Below are positions 1-9,253 of a DNA stretch of 64,000 nucleotides, piece by piece. The notes under the pieces were generated by a model, which saw only the letters and a list, made by a program, of their open reading frames with translations, did not search any database and was not told the DNA's origin. The stretch is from Arcobacter sp. F155 (lineage in GTDB: Bacteria > Campylobacterota > Campylobacteria > Campylobacterales > Arcobacteraceae). The translations under genes were made by a program, and so were the position numbers. Location of the stretch: NCBI RefSeq assembly GCF_004116455.1, contig NZ_PDJU01000001.1:432378-496377 (forward strand), read 5' to 3'. Numbering within the stretch: the first letter of the stretch is position 1; every line of letters begins with the position of its first letter.

Positions 1-1
1 A

Positions 2-523
2 TGGTCAGATACTGCAATTTACTATATGGCATTTGGACTTCTTTTAATTACACTGTTAATTATTAGAAACCTTGATAACTCAAGATATGGTAGAGCACTT
101 TATTATATCAATAAAGACGAAATTGCTGCAAAGTCTATGGGTATTAATATTCCATATTATAAACTATTTGCCTTTGCACTAGGTGCTGCTATTGCAGGTG
201 TTGCTGGTTCTATTTTTGCAATTCAGTATTCAGCTGTAAGTCCTGAGTCATTCTCATTTATGCAGTCAGTTATGTTCTTTGCTATTGTACTTGTTGGTGG
301 TTCTGCATCACTTCCAGGTGTAATTATTGGTACATTTGTAATGTTTGTACTACCTGAACTATTTACAGAGTTTAAAGAGTCAAGATATTTAATCTTTGGT
401 GCTGCAATGGTTCTTACTATGGTTCTTAGACCAAATGGTGTATGGCCAGCAACTTTTGGAAATATTCCAAAGTATTTAAAAGAAAAAGCACTAAAAGCAA
501 AATCAAAAGGAGAAACTGAATAA
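2..523 (+). CDS. livM: Branched-chain amino acid ABC transporter permease LivM (C-terminal part)
   Basis: This is the C-terminal part of a LivM-type inner-membrane permease, one of the two channel subunits that import leucine, isoleucine and valine (or related amides). The reading frame is open from the first bases, so the true start lies upstream of the window; the ATG at 26 is an internal Met. Visible features are hydrophobic helices and the LivM cytoplasmic loop with S-R-Y-G-R-A-L followed by A-A-K-S-M-G-I-N, which contacts the ATPases. The stop overlaps the livG start by one base (TAATG), and an AAAAGGA ribosome site sits just before it, so the genes are translationally coupled. Substrate specificity cannot be read from this fragment. 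Confidence 0.93.
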   Translation, partial: WSDTAIYYMAFGLLLITLLIIRNLDNSRYGRALYYINKDEIAAKSMGINIPYYKLFAFALGAAIAGVAGSIFAIQYSAVSPESFSFMQSVMFFAIVLVGGSASLPGVIIGTFVMFVLPELFTEFKESRYLIFGAAMVLTMVLRPNGVWPATFGNIPKYLKEKALKAKSKGETE

Positions 524-1314
524 TGAAATATGTACTAGAAATAGATAACGTATCTAAGTTTTTCCATGGTCTTGTTGCAATTGATGACTTAACTATTAAA
601 GTAAAACCTGGGCAAATCTATGGGATTATTGGTCCTAATGGAGCAGGGAAAACTACACTTTTTAACTGTGTTACTGGTATTTATACACCAGAGCAAGGAA
701 CTATTAAATATAAAGGTGAAGATATCACTGGAATGCAACCTCATAAAATTGCTCAAAGGGGAGTTTTAAGAACATTCCAAAATATTAGGCTATTTAAAGA
801 GATGAGTGTAGCTGAAAATATTATGGCAGGATATCATACAAAGTCAAAACAAAAATGGTATCACGCAATTATCCATACTCCTGCATATAAAAAAGATGAG
901 CAAGAGGCTTGGAAAAAAGTTGAAGAGTTAATGGAGTTTTTTAATTTAACTCATTTAGCTACAAATGCAACTGGTGATTTATCTTATGGTAATCAAAGAA
1001 AAGTTGAGATGGCAAGAGCATTAGCTGCAAAGCCTGAACTTCTTATTTTAGATGAGCCAGCAGCAGGTCTTAATGAAAATGAGACAATTGAGTTAACTGA
1101 AATCATTAGAAAAATATCTCAAATGGATATTGGTATTATGATGATTGAACATGATATGGAAATGGTTATGAATTTAACTGATTATATCACTGTTATTAAC
1201 TTTGGAAAAGAGATTTCTCAAGGTGAACCAAGTTTTGTACAAAATGACCCAAGAGTTGTAGAAGCTTATATTGGTTCTGATGATGACGAGGAGGAAGAGC
1301 AAGATGGTAAATAA
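523..1314 (+). CDS. livG: Branched-chain amino acid ABC transporter ATP-binding protein LivG
   Basis: This is one of the two cytoplasmic ATPases that drive the Liv importer. Walker A GPNGAGKTT lies at residues 37-45, the signature LSYGNQ at 153-158 and Walker B LLILDE at 173-178, followed by the LivG-typical PAAGLN and the switch His in MIEHDMEMV. The 263-residue length is normal. The last residues are a run of acidic amino acids (DDDEEEEQ) whose purine-rich codons double as the ribosome-binding site of livF, so the acidic tail may be partly a by-product of gene overlap. The gene follows livM with a one-base overlap. Confidence 0.96.
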   Translation: MKYVLEIDNVSKFFHGLVAIDDLTIKVKPGQIYGIIGPNGAGKTTLFNCVTGIYTPEQGTIKYKGEDITGMQPHKIAQRGVLRTFQNIRLFKEMSVAENIMAGYHTKSKQKWYHAIIHTPAYKKDEQEAWKKVEELMEFFNLTHLATNATGDLSYGNQRKVEMARALAAKPELLILDEPAAGLNENETIELTEIIRKISQMDIGIMMIEHDMEMVMNLTDYITVINFGKEISQGEPSFVQNDPRVVEAYIGSDDDEEEEQDGK

Positions 1315-2026
1315 TGAGATTTTATTAGATATAAAAGACCTTCACGTTTCATATGGAGCTATTTCTGCAATTAAGGGAATTAATATTCAAGTAAGACGTG
1401 GAGAAGTTGTAACAATCTTAGGTGCAAATGGTGCTGGAAAAACTACAACTTTAAGAACAATCTCTGGCTTACTAAAAGCAAAACAAGGTAGTATTATCTT
1501 TGATAAAAATGATATTACTAGTACTCCTGCTCATGATATAGTAAGTTTAGGTATGTCTCACTCTCCTGAAGGAAGAAGAGTTTTTGGAACACTTACTGTT
1601 GAAGAGAACTTGATGATGGGTGCATATACACTTAAAGACCACGACAAAGAGACATTACAGTGGATTTATGACATCTTACCAAGACTAAAAGAGAGAAGAA
1701 AACAGCTTGCTGGTACTCTTTCTGGTGGTGAGCAACAAATGCTTGCAATAGGACGTGCTATTATGTCAAAACCAAAGCTTTTAATTCTTGATGAGCCTTC
1801 ACTTGGACTTGCACCTATTTTAATTAAAGCAATTTTTAAAGCAGTAAAAGAGATTGCACAAAGTGGTGTAACTGTTTTATTAGTAGAACAAAATGCGAAG
1901 GCTGCATTGAAGTTAGCTGATAGAGCTTATGTTTTAGAAGTGGGTCATATTACCCATGAGGGAACATCTGAAGAGTTATTAAACTCAGAGAAAATCCAAG
2001 AAGCTTATCTTGGTAAAAAACACTAA
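1304..2026 (+). CDS. livF: Branched-chain amino acid ABC transporter ATP-binding protein LivF
   Basis: This is the second ATPase of the Liv importer, partner of LivG. Walker A GANGAGKTT is at about residues 40-48, the signature LSGGEQ at 139-144, and Walker B LLILDEPSLGLAP follows, all typical of LivF. The ATG at 1304 is chosen because GAGGAAGAG lies 5-13 bases upstream and the protein then begins MVNNEILL, matching the family. A TTG at 1271 in the same frame would add 11 residues with no family counterpart. It overlaps livG by 11 bases. It is the last gene of the operon and runs into a hairpin shared with the opposing gene. Confidence 0.95.
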   Translation: MVNNEILLDIKDLHVSYGAISAIKGINIQVRRGEVVTILGANGAGKTTTLRTISGLLKAKQGSIIFDKNDITSTPAHDIVSLGMSHSPEGRRVFGTLTVEENLMMGAYTLKDHDKETLQWIYDILPRLKERRKQLAGTLSGGEQQMLAIGRAIMSKPKLLILDEPSLGLAPILIKAIFKAVKEIAQSGVTVLLVEQNAKAALKLADRAYVLEVGHITHEGTSEELLNSEKIQEAYLGKKH

Positions 2027-2057
2027 ATAGTAGTAAGGGAAATCCTACTACTATTTA
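2024..2057. terminator. Bidirectional hairpin between livF and the opposing gene
   Basis: A 12-bp perfect inverted repeat (TAAATAGTAGTA at 2024-2035 against TACTACTATTTA at 2046-2057) begins at the last base pair group of livF (stop 2024-2026) and covers the TAG stop of the minus-strand gene at 2051. On the minus strand the hairpin is followed, after a short gap, by a T-run, which suits intrinsic termination. On the plus strand the U-rich part lies within the stem. It probably ends both convergent transcripts. Confidence 0.75.
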
Positions 2058-2719
2058 AAAAATGGTTCAATAATATAACAGCTCATTGACCACTCTTCAT
2101 CATCTTTTGTTTTATGGATTTCTCCACCTTTAAATGTTGCTTTTAAGTTATCATAGTTAGCTACTACTTTATCAAAGTTTTTGATTATCTCAGGAATTCT
2201 TTTATCAAGCTTCTTTCTTGCATCTTTAGTAATATCAGAGTAGAAAGTAAATACTCCATAATCTAAACTAGACTCTTTATAGTTTTCATCCCTTTGAATC
2301 ATTTTACAGATTCTATCTACTTCATCTAAGTACTCTTTTTTAGTATTTATAACATTATTTTTAACAGAGATAATTACTCTTGAAATTGAGTCATTGTGGT
2401 TACTATGAGGAATTCTTTCATCAAGTGTTATACTAAAAGTACCTTCTGTAAGATCTCTTTTAGTCATAAAGTTTGGATATTCATCTCTATCAGGTAGTGA
2501 ACATCTTAAAATATCTGTAACAGTAGCATTTATAAATATTTCTGGTGTGTGCTCTTCTATTTTTGCTATCTCTTGAGCAATATGAATAGTTACAATTTTA
2601 TGGGGACCATAAGAAAGACTTAGTCTATCATTTGTCCAAAATAAAAAGTTGTTTTTAGCATTTACAATACCATTTAAAATAGCATCTACTACTTTTTCTT
2701 GTTTTGGAAAGTTATTCAT
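2051..2719 (-). CDS. Protein of unknown function (222 aa), second gene of a two-gene unit
   Basis: I do not recognise this 222-residue protein. It is soluble, with no signal peptide or membrane segment, and is charged, with mixed helix and strand character. Visible blocks include an N-terminal VVDAILNGIVNAKNNF, a central FINATVTDILRCSLPDRD, and a Lys/Asp-rich C-terminal helix. The ATG at 2719 lies inside the last codons of the upstream small gene (8-base overlap), which is typical of a co-translated pair. The upstream partner looks like a ribbon-helix-helix protein, so this could be the partner of a small DNA-binding regulator. No toxin-family motif is evident and I assign no function. Confidence 0.7.
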   Translation of the reverse strand: MNNFPKQEKVVDAILNGIVNAKNNFLFWTNDRLSLSYGPHKIVTIHIAQEIAKIEEHTPEIFINATVTDILRCSLPDRDEYPNFMTKRDLTEGTFSITLDERIPHSNHNDSISRVIISVKNNVINTKKEYLDEVDRICKMIQRDENYKESSLDYGVFTFYSDITKDARKKLDKRIPEIIKNFDKVVANYDNLKATFKGGEIHKTKDDEEWSMSCYIIEPFFK

Positions 2720-2936
2720 AGTAGTTTTCCTCTACTTCTTCAATAATGCCACTTTCATAAAGAATATTTTCTATAAGTCTATTTTTTGATACATTGATTT
2801 TCTCTGAAAGAATAACTAATGCATCATCAAGTTTTGAATCAATTTTAATAGTTAGCTGAGTAATCTCTTTTTTGTTTTTAAGACTTTTATCTATTACATT
2901 TCTTATAATTTGTCTATCATATTTTTGTTTAGCCAA
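2712..2936 (-). CDS. Small putative ribbon-helix-helix protein
   Basis: This 74-residue basic/acidic protein carries TQLTIKIDSKLDDALVILSE, which has the alternating strand (QLTIKID) followed by a helix expected of a MetJ/Arc or CopG-type DNA-binding fold, then VSKNRLIENILYESG as a second helix. The start is TTG at 2936, 8-9 bases after AAAGGG. It overlaps the downstream unknown gene by 8 bases. Arc-like proteins of this size often repress their own operon, and many are antitoxins, but that is inference here. The fold assignment rests on pattern only. Confidence 0.62.
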   Translation of the reverse strand: MAKQKYDRQIIRNVIDKSLKNKKEITQLTIKIDSKLDDALVILSEKINVSKNRLIENILYESGIIEEVEENYYE

Positions 2937-3100
2937 AAAATAACCCTTTGATTTTTGTTTACTTATATTACTTTGATTTCTTTTAAAACTCCTTGAAGTA
3001 ATGCTTTTTAGGTTTTATAGAACAGTTTTACACAATACTATAAATAAGTAATTTTAGATACTAAAATAAGTAAAATTTAAGTCTAAATTAAGTTTTTGTG

Positions 3101-3109
3101 TGTGATAAT
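3101..3109 (+). promoter_or_regulatory. Putative extended -10 promoter for putA
   Basis: TGTGATAAT, with GATAAT at 3104-3109, lies 66 bases before the putA start in an AT-rich 238-base gap. The rest of this gap (2937-3100) holds T-rich tracts and a possible minus-strand TAATAT at 2965-2970 for the opposing small gene, and nothing else I recognise. Campylobacterota housekeeping promoters often have only the -10 conserved. Confidence 0.4.
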
Positions 3110-3174
3110 TTTTGAAAGGTACTACTTTTTGTATTACTTAATAAAATTTATGCTTTTAATTATAAGGATACGGG

Positions 3175-6100
3175 ATGAGAGAAGAAAAAGAGATTATAGA
3201 ATCAGCAGTTAAACTGGCTGAAAAATGGCAAAGAAGAGCTACTGAGTTAGTTAGTGACTACGATAGAGAGTTCTATAAGAAGATGAACAAGATGTTAGAG
3301 CATCCAAAAGACAAAGCTTTACTAATTGAGTTAATGGACCAATGCTTTAGATGTGAATCAAATGATAGAATTGCAAATCAAATCATTTTTTTACTTGAAA
3401 AGCATGGTATGGCACACTTTTTTACTACAAAAGATAGAATGCTTTTATGGTTATTCCAAAATATAGGTAAATTTTTACCAAACCTTTCTGTACCAATGTT
3501 TGTAGATCAAATTAGAGATGACACAAAAACTGTTGTATTAAAAGGTGAAGCAGAACCATTTAATAAGCATCTTAAAATGAGAAAAGAAGAGGGTACAAGG
3601 GTAAATATTAATTTAATTGGTGAAGTAGTTCTAGGGGAAGAAGAAGCTAGTGAAAGAATTGAAAAGTATTTAAAAGCTTTAGAAAACCCAAATATTGACT
3701 ATATTTCTATTAAAATCTCTACAATTTATTCTCAAATAAGTGCTTTAGATTTTGAACATACAGTTGAAGTATTAGTTGAAAAGCTAAGCAAAATTTATGC
3801 TCAAGCTAAAAAATATCCTTATATTGCACCAGATGGTACAAAATCAAATAAATTTATCAACCTTGATATGGAAGAGTATAGAGACTTAGATATTACAGTT
3901 GAAGTATTTAAAAGAACTTTAGCAAAAGAAGAGTTCAAAGACTTCTATGCAGGAATTGTACTTCAAGCATATTTACCTGATTCATTTAATGTACAAAAAG
4001 ATTTATGTGAATGGGCAAGAAAAAGAGTAGAGAATGGTGGAAGCCCTATTAAGTTTAGACTTGTTAAGGGTGCAAACATGGAAATGGAAGAAACTGAAGC
4101 TTCTCAAAAACACTGGGAAATGGTAACTTATACTGAGAAAAGTGATACTGATTCAAACTACAAAAGAATGATTAGACATGCTTTAAAACCAGAAAATGCT
4201 CCATATATGCATGTGGGAACGGGGTCTCATAACTTATTCGAACTTGCCTTTGCTACAGAACTAGCAAAAGAGAATGATACAGAAAAGTATCACACAATTG
4301 AGATGTTAGAAGGTATGAGTGAGTCAGCAAGACTTGCAATTAAAGAGATCTCTAAAAATGCGATTCTTTATGGTCCAACAGCTTCAAAAGAGCAGTTCAC
4401 AAATGCGATTGCTTATTTAGTAAGAAGACTTGATGAAAATACAGGTCCTAATAACTTTATTAGATATTCTTTTGGATTAGAAGTTGGAACAAAAGATTGG
4501 AAAGATCAAGAAGCACTATTTAGAAAATCATTTGAGAATGAGAAAACATCTTTTGTTGGTGCAAAAAGACAGCAAAATAGATTAACTGAAAAATGGGATG
4601 ATTTCTCTAACTCTTCATACGATACAGGAACTTATCACGCAGAAGCTGATACAGATTTTGTTTTACCTGCAAATCAAGAGTGGGCAAGAAATATTATAAA
4701 AAAATGGAAATTCTCTAAAGACAGTGAACATAAAGTTGCACCAGTTGTAGTTGGTGGAGAAGATTTAATTGAAGGAAGAAAAGTTGTAGATGCAATTGAT
4801 AAATCTCAATTAAAAGAGGGTGTTTTAGCAGGTAGATTTGCTAATGCTACAGCAGAAGATTTACAAAAAGCAGTAGATATTGCAGATGCTGATGTTGATG
4901 GTTGGAGAAGTAAAACAAATAGACAAAGACATGAGGTTTTAAAACAAGCAGCTATTAAAGTTAGAGAAAGAAGAGATGATTTAATAGGTGTTGCAGCAGC
5001 AGAAGTAGGAAAAGTATTTACTGAAACTGATGTTGAAGTATCTGAAGCAGTTGATTTTATTGAGTTTTATTCTCACTCTTCAGAGTATTGGGAAAAATAT
5101 GAGAACTTAGAGTTTAGCGGAAAAGGTGTAGGTGTTGTCGTACCACCTTGGAACTTCCCTGTAGCAATTCCTTTAGGTGGGGTTGCATCAGCATTAGCAG
5201 CTGGAAATACAGTTATTATCAAACCTGCTTCTGTTGCAGCATTAACTGCTTATGAAATGTGCAAATGCTTCTGGGATGCAGGAGTTTCAAAAAACACTTT
5301 ACAGTTTGTTCCTTGTCCTGGAGCATTAGCTGGTGAGCATTTAATTGCTAATAAAAAAGTTGATTTTGTAATTTTAACTGGTGGTGAAGATACTGCCCAC
5401 AAAATGCTTGAAACTAGACCAGACCTTTTCTTAACAGCTGAAACTGGCGGAAAAGATGCAACAATAGTTACTAATATGGCAGATAGAGACCAAGCAGTTA
5501 AAAATGTTTGTTTAAGTGCTTTTAACAACTCAGGACAAAAATGTTCAGCTACATCTTTACTAGTATTAGAAGAAGAAGTTTATAATGATGCTTCATTTAG
5601 AAAAGCTTTAGTTGACACTGCTAGTTCTATGAGTGTTGGTTCTGTTTGGGATTTTAAAAATAGAATTGGTACGTTAGCAAATCCTGTTGGTGGAGCATTA
5701 AAAAAAGCAATTTCTGAATTAGAAGATGGAGAAGAGTGGGCTTTAGAACCTTCATATGCTGATAATAATGAGTATATGTTAGAACCAGCAATTAAATGGG
5801 GTGTAAAAGAAGGAAACTTTATTCATAAAACAGAACTTTTTGGACCAGTATTAGCAGTAATGAAAGCAAAAGATTTAAAACATGCAGTTGAGATTGTAAA
5901 CTCTACAGGGTATGGTTTAACTTCTGGAATTGAGTCTTTAGATGAAAGAGAAGTTGAGTATTGGAAAGCAAACCTAAAAGCAGGAAATCTATATGTAAAT
6001 AGAGGAACTACAGGAGCTATTGTTTTAAGACAACCATTTGGTGGTATGGGTAAATCTGCAATTGGAGCAGGGAGAAAAGTTGGTATTTATAACTATATAA

Positions 6101-6750
6101 CTCAGTTTGTTGATTTTGAAGAGAGTAATATTCCAAAAGTAGCTAAAAAATATTCTACAGATTTAACAAGGTTTATTGAGTCTTGTAAAACAGATAATAA
6201 ATATAAAAATGATATAGAAAAGCTTTCTTTCGCTTTACAATCATATTATGAAAACTATGAAAATGAGTTTTCAAAAGAAAAAGACTATTGTAATGTAAGA
6301 GGAGAAGACAATCACTTTAGATATATTCCTTTAGATAATGTAATTATTAGAGTTAGTGATGATGATACTCTTTTTGATGTAGTATCAAGAGTTCTTGCCG
6401 CAAGAGTTTCAAAGGTACACTTTAAAGTATCAGTTGATAAAAATAAGAAAGTTAAAAAGTTCCTAGAAGATTCATACTCTAAACTATTTACTTCAAGGGA
6501 TAACTTAGTTATTCAAGATGAAGAGAAGTTCAAAAAAGAGATTTCTAAGTACGATAGAGTAATCTATTCAGATATTGCAAAAGTATCTGAAGAAGTATTT
6601 AAAGAAGCTTCTAAAACGACAACTTTCATCGTAAGAGGAAAACCTATGATGGAAGGAAGATTAGAGCTTCTAAACTACTTTAAAGAGCAATCTGTTTCAC
6701 ACTCTTATCATAGATATGGAAATATTGGAGCAAGAGAGCAAGGAAACTAA
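3175..6750 (+). CDS. putA: Bifunctional proline dehydrogenase / L-glutamate gamma-semialdehyde dehydrogenase PutA
   Basis: PutA oxidises proline to P5C with FAD and then to glutamate with NAD, feeding amino-acid carbon to respiration. The protein has 1191 residues. The N-terminal half holds the proline dehydrogenase barrel, with RLVKGANMEME at 295-305 and an ETEASQKHWE loop. The C-terminal half is an aldehyde dehydrogenase with the Glu of ETGGKDA at 756 and the nucleophile Cys790 in NNSGQKCSATS. Residues after about 1030 form the extra C-terminal domain seen in long PutAs. The N-terminal ribbon-helix-helix repressor domain of enterobacterial PutA is absent, so it should not autoregulate by DNA binding. 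AAGGAT precedes the ATG. It is transcribed alone and ends in a strong hairpin. Confidence 0.96.
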   Translation: MREEKEIIESAVKLAEKWQRRATELVSDYDREFYKKMNKMLEHPKDKALLIELMDQCFRCESNDRIANQIIFLLEKHGMAHFFTTKDRMLLWLFQNIGKFLPNLSVPMFVDQIRDDTKTVVLKGEAEPFNKHLKMRKEEGTRVNINLIGEVVLGEEEASERIEKYLKALENPNIDYISIKISTIYSQISALDFEHTVEVLVEKLSKIYAQAKKYPYIAPDGTKSNKFINLDMEEYRDLDITVEVFKRTLAKEEFKDFYAGIVLQAYLPDSFNVQKDLCEWARKRVENGGSPIKFRLVKGANMEMEETEASQKHWEMVTYTEKSDTDSNYKRMIRHALKPENAPYMHVGTGSHNLFELAFATELAKENDTEKYHTIEMLEGMSESARLAIKEISKNAILYGPTASKEQFTNAIAYLVRRLDENTGPNNFIRYSFGLEVGTKDWKDQEALFRKSFENEKTSFVGAKRQQNRLTEKWDDFSNSSYDTGTYHAEADTDFVLPANQEWARNIIKKWKFSKDSEHKVAPVVVGGEDLIEGRKVVDAIDKSQLKEGVLAGRFANATAEDLQKAVDIADADVDGWRSKTNRQRHEVLKQAAIKVRERRDDLIGVAAAEVGKVFTETDVEVSEAVDFIEFYSHSSEYWEKYENLEFSGKGVGVVVPPWNFPVAIPLGGVASALAAGNTVIIKPASVAALTAYEMCKCFWDAGVSKNTLQFVPCPGALAGEHLIANKKVDFVILTGGEDTAHKMLETRPDLFLTAETGGKDATIVTNMADRDQAVKNVCLSAFNNSGQKCSATSLLVLEEEVYNDASFRKALVDTASSMSVGSVWDFKNRIGTLANPVGGALKKAISELEDGEEWALEPSYADNNEYMLEPAIKWGVKEGNFIHKTELFGPVLAVMKAKDLKHAVEIVNSTGYGLTSGIESLDEREVEYWKANLKAGNLYVNRGTTGAIVLRQPFGGMGKSAIGAGRKVGIYNYITQFVDFEESNIPKVAKKYSTDLTRFIESCKTDNKYKNDIEKLSFALQSYYENYENEFSKEKDYCNVRGEDNHFRYIPLDNVIIRVSDDDTLFDVVSRVLAARVSKVHFKVSVDKNKKVKKFLEDSYSKLFTSRDNLVIQDEEKFKKEISKYDRVIYSDIAKVSEEVFKEASKTTTFIVRGKPMMEGRLELLNYFKEQSVSHSYHRYGNIGAREQGN

Positions 6751-6780
6751 AAGAAGAGGAGTTTATCTCTTCTTCTTTTA
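6748..6780. terminator. Bidirectional terminator shared by putA and the opposing ATP-grasp gene
   Basis: A 14-bp stem (6748-6761 with 6767-6780, one G-U pair, 5-base loop) contains the putA stop (6748-6750) and the stop of the minus-strand gene (6778-6780). The purine-rich arm gives a CTTCTTTTA-like pyrimidine end in the plus direction and TCTTCTTTTA in the other, so it probably serves both transcripts. Confidence 0.8.
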
Positions 6781-7749
6781 AAAGTTCTCTTTAGAGAATG
6801 CAATCTTTTCTTCTAAAGTTTTATTAGAGTTTTTTAAACTATCAATTAAACTAAATCTTTTTAAAGCACCAATGTCATTGGCAATTTGTATAGCTAAACC
6901 AGGTCTTGCATTTAATTCTAATACTAAGGGACCTAAATTTTTATCAATAACAATATCAGCACCTAAGTAACCCATATTTGTCATCTCATAACATCTTGCA
7001 GATAAATGAAGTATCTCATCCCAAAAAGGAACTACTAATTCCTTTAGGTTTTTATTTGTATCAGGGTGCAGTTTAATTGGTCTATCAAACTGTACTGCAT
7101 TTAAAGCTTTTCCAGTTTTAATATCAATTCCAACTCCAACAGCACCTTGATGAAGATTTGCTTTTCCATCACTATTTGAAGTAGATAATCGCATCATTGA
7201 TAAAGTAGGAAAACCTTTATATACAATTACCCTTACATCAGGAACACCTTCATAACTAAACCCATCAAAGACATCATCAAAATCAACTAGCTTCTCGAAA
7301 ACAGCTACATCATTTCTTCCACCAAGAGAGTATAGACCACTTAGAATATTTGAGATATGTCTTTTTATATCGTTATAATCTAAAGCTTCACCACTTGGTT
7401 TAATAAACTTGTCTTTATCTCTTTTAACAATAACAAGAATACCTTTACCTCCACTTCCTTGTGCAGGTTTTATAACAAAGCCACTTTGGTTTTCTATATA
7501 GTCTTCAAAGTGATTTATTTCCACTTGGTATTGAATATAACCTAGTAATTTAGGAACTGAGATTCCATGTTTTTGGGCTAGTTTTTTAGTTTTTAGTTTA
7601 TTATCAACTAAAGGAAAGTTTTTTCTATCGTTGTGTTTTCCTATATAGTTGATATTTCTGTCATTCATTCCTAAAATACCAAGTTTTTTTAGTTTAAAAG
7701 GGTTTGCAAACATTTTACTTAACCATTGATTTAAATCTATAAAGCTCAC
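6778..7749 (-). CDS. RimK-like ATP-grasp ligase (alpha-L-glutamate ligase-like)
   Basis: This is an ATP-grasp enzyme expected to join an amino acid to a carboxylate using ATP. It shows the family start motif LGILGMNDRN, the glycine-rich lid GFVIKPAQGSGGKGI, and the Mg-binding end GADIVIDKN followed by LELNARPGLAIQ. The GTG start at 7749 gives 323 residues and overlaps the membrane protein gene by 35 bases. An ATG at 7713, giving MFANPFKLKK, is an alternative, and neither has a good ribosome site. It is the last gene of a three-gene unit (retropepsin-like lipoprotein, 7TM protein, ligase), a triad known from comparative genomics of amidoligases. The substrate is unknown. Confidence 0.85.
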   Translation of the reverse strand: MSFIDLNQWLSKMFANPFKLKKLGILGMNDRNINYIGKHNDRKNFPLVDNKLKTKKLAQKHGISVPKLLGYIQYQVEINHFEDYIENQSGFVIKPAQGSGGKGILVIVKRDKDKFIKPSGEALDYNDIKRHISNILSGLYSLGGRNDVAVFEKLVDFDDVFDGFSYEGVPDVRVIVYKGFPTLSMMRLSTSNSDGKANLHQGAVGVGIDIKTGKALNAVQFDRPIKLHPDTNKNLKELVVPFWDEILHLSARCYEMTNMGYLGADIVIDKNLGPLVLELNARPGLAIQIANDIGALKRFSLIDSLKNSNKTLEEKIAFSKENF

Positions 7750-9244
7750 TTAGTCTATAACCACTATATCTTCCTAGAAGTATGATTAATCCAAGAACTG
7801 CTAATAAAACTTCTGGGAAGTTAAATGTAATGAAACTTAGAACAGAGTTTGTCATAGCAAAGTAAGCAATAATAGATACTATTAAAGAACCACTACCTTG
7901 TAAAAATACCTCTTTAGAACCATCTTCTTCCCAAATAATAGACATTCTTTCAATAGTCCAAGCTAAAATAATAATAGGGAAGAAAGTAATACTTGTAGCA
8001 TATTCTAGTTCTAACTTATGTGAAAGAATAGCCACAAAAGCCATTATTCCAACAACAACAATTAGTACAGAAGATATCCTTGCTACAAGAAGTAAATTTA
8101 AGTGGGATAAGTATGACCTAACAATAAGTCCCATAGTTACAACTAAAATAAACATCATAATACCAGGTATTAAACTTGTTTCAATAAATGCCATCGATAA
8201 TAAAATAGGCATAAAAGTACCAGATGTTTTAAGTCCTACAATTACTCTCATAATAACAACTACTAAAGCTCCTAGAGGAACTAAAAGAAGTAGTTTAAAT
8301 GTATTTTGTGACTCATTTGGTAATGTAAACAATGAAAAGTCTAAAAGAGTACTTTGGTTTTTAAGATCTTTAGATAAAGCAGCATTTCTTGCTGGTACAA
8401 TATTTTTAGTTACAGAGAATCTTACATTAGAGTTTTTAACACCCTCAGCTTCTAATAAGAACTGTGAACCTCTTTGCCATATAAATATTTCACTACTATT
8501 TTCAATAAGACCATTATTTATATCAAATAAATACCATTTGTCTTTATGGAAAACTTCTAACATAGGAGTTAGTACTATATTTCTTTGTTTATCTTCTAAA
8601 TATAATGCACCAATTGTTCTAACCTTGTATTGCATTTTATTTAGAAGTTGAACTAGGGCATCTCTTTTTTCTTTAGCTGTTTTCATATAATTGTTTTTAA
8701 TCATTTTTGCAGCTTGAGAAGGTTGAACTAGGTTAAACTCTTTTATTAATAAAGAAGTAAAGGTCAAAGAATCAGAGCTTTTGTCATATATTTTATTTAA
8801 TAAAGAGTTTGCTGCTTGAACCATTACAGAAGGAACTTCCATTGGCTCAACTTCAATAGGTTCTGCTTCAAGATTTGCTTTATAGTATTTGTCTTTTATA
8901 ATATCAATTGAGTAGTAGATTACTTGACTACCTTCAATTTCTCTTTTAGACCAAACACCTTTATTTATAGAGTTTAGTTTTCTTTTTGTAAAACCATAAT
9001 CCGCAGAACTTGACTCTTCATTTACAATGATAATTCCATCTTGCTTTTTAGGAAGAATCATAGAAACTAAGGCACTTTGGTTTTTCTTACTATCAAAACT
9101 AATTTTTGCTTCAATATTCCATATATTTGTAGTCTCTTCTTGAAAAATAGGGAAGTTAAGTACTTTTACTTTATAACTCATTAGAGCAATAGAAGTAATA
9201 ATTAATATAATTGAGAATAAGAGTATTTGATTTCTTGATGTCAT
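7715..9244 (-). CDS. Inactive transglutaminase-like domain fused to seven-helix membrane domain (UUP1-type)
   Basis: This 509-residue inner-membrane protein has one N-terminal helix (about residues 8-26), a periplasmic region of about 290 residues, and then seven hydrophobic helices from roughly 315 onward. The periplasmic part has the outline of a transglutaminase-like domain (AREKRDALVQLL-type helix, a strand LEVFHKDKWYLFD), but no Cys-His-Asp triad is visible, as in the family described as inactive transglutaminase plus 7TM. It sits between the protease-like lipoprotein gene (9-base gap) and the ATP-grasp gene (overlap). It may be a membrane receptor or scaffold for a ligase-modified peptide. 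That is inference. Confidence 0.82.
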   Translation of the reverse strand: MTSRNQILLFSIILIITSIALMSYKVKVLNFPIFQEETTNIWNIEAKISFDSKKNQSALVSMILPKKQDGIIIVNEESSSADYGFTKRKLNSINKGVWSKREIEGSQVIYYSIDIIKDKYYKANLEAEPIEVEPMEVPSVMVQAANSLLNKIYDKSSDSLTFTSLLIKEFNLVQPSQAAKMIKNNYMKTAKEKRDALVQLLNKMQYKVRTIGALYLEDKQRNIVLTPMLEVFHKDKWYLFDINNGLIENSSEIFIWQRGSQFLLEAEGVKNSNVRFSVTKNIVPARNAALSKDLKNQSTLLDFSLFTLPNESQNTFKLLLLVPLGALVVVIMRVIVGLKTSGTFMPILLSMAFIETSLIPGIMMFILVVTMGLIVRSYLSHLNLLLVARISSVLIVVVGIMAFVAILSHKLELEYATSITFFPIIILAWTIERMSIIWEEDGSKEVFLQGSGSLIVSIIAYFAMTNSVLSFITFNFPEVLLAVLGLIILLGRYSGYRLSELYRFKSMVK

Positions 9245-9253
9245 TTTTACTCT

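Noticed and set aside
2051..2936. Definite toxin-antitoxin system
   Set aside because: The larger protein has no recognised toxin motif and is longer than most toxins, so I report the pair only as unknown.
5250..5528. Minus-strand ORF inside putA
   Set aside because: It is antisense to a conserved catalytic region and has no family features; considered a frame shadow.
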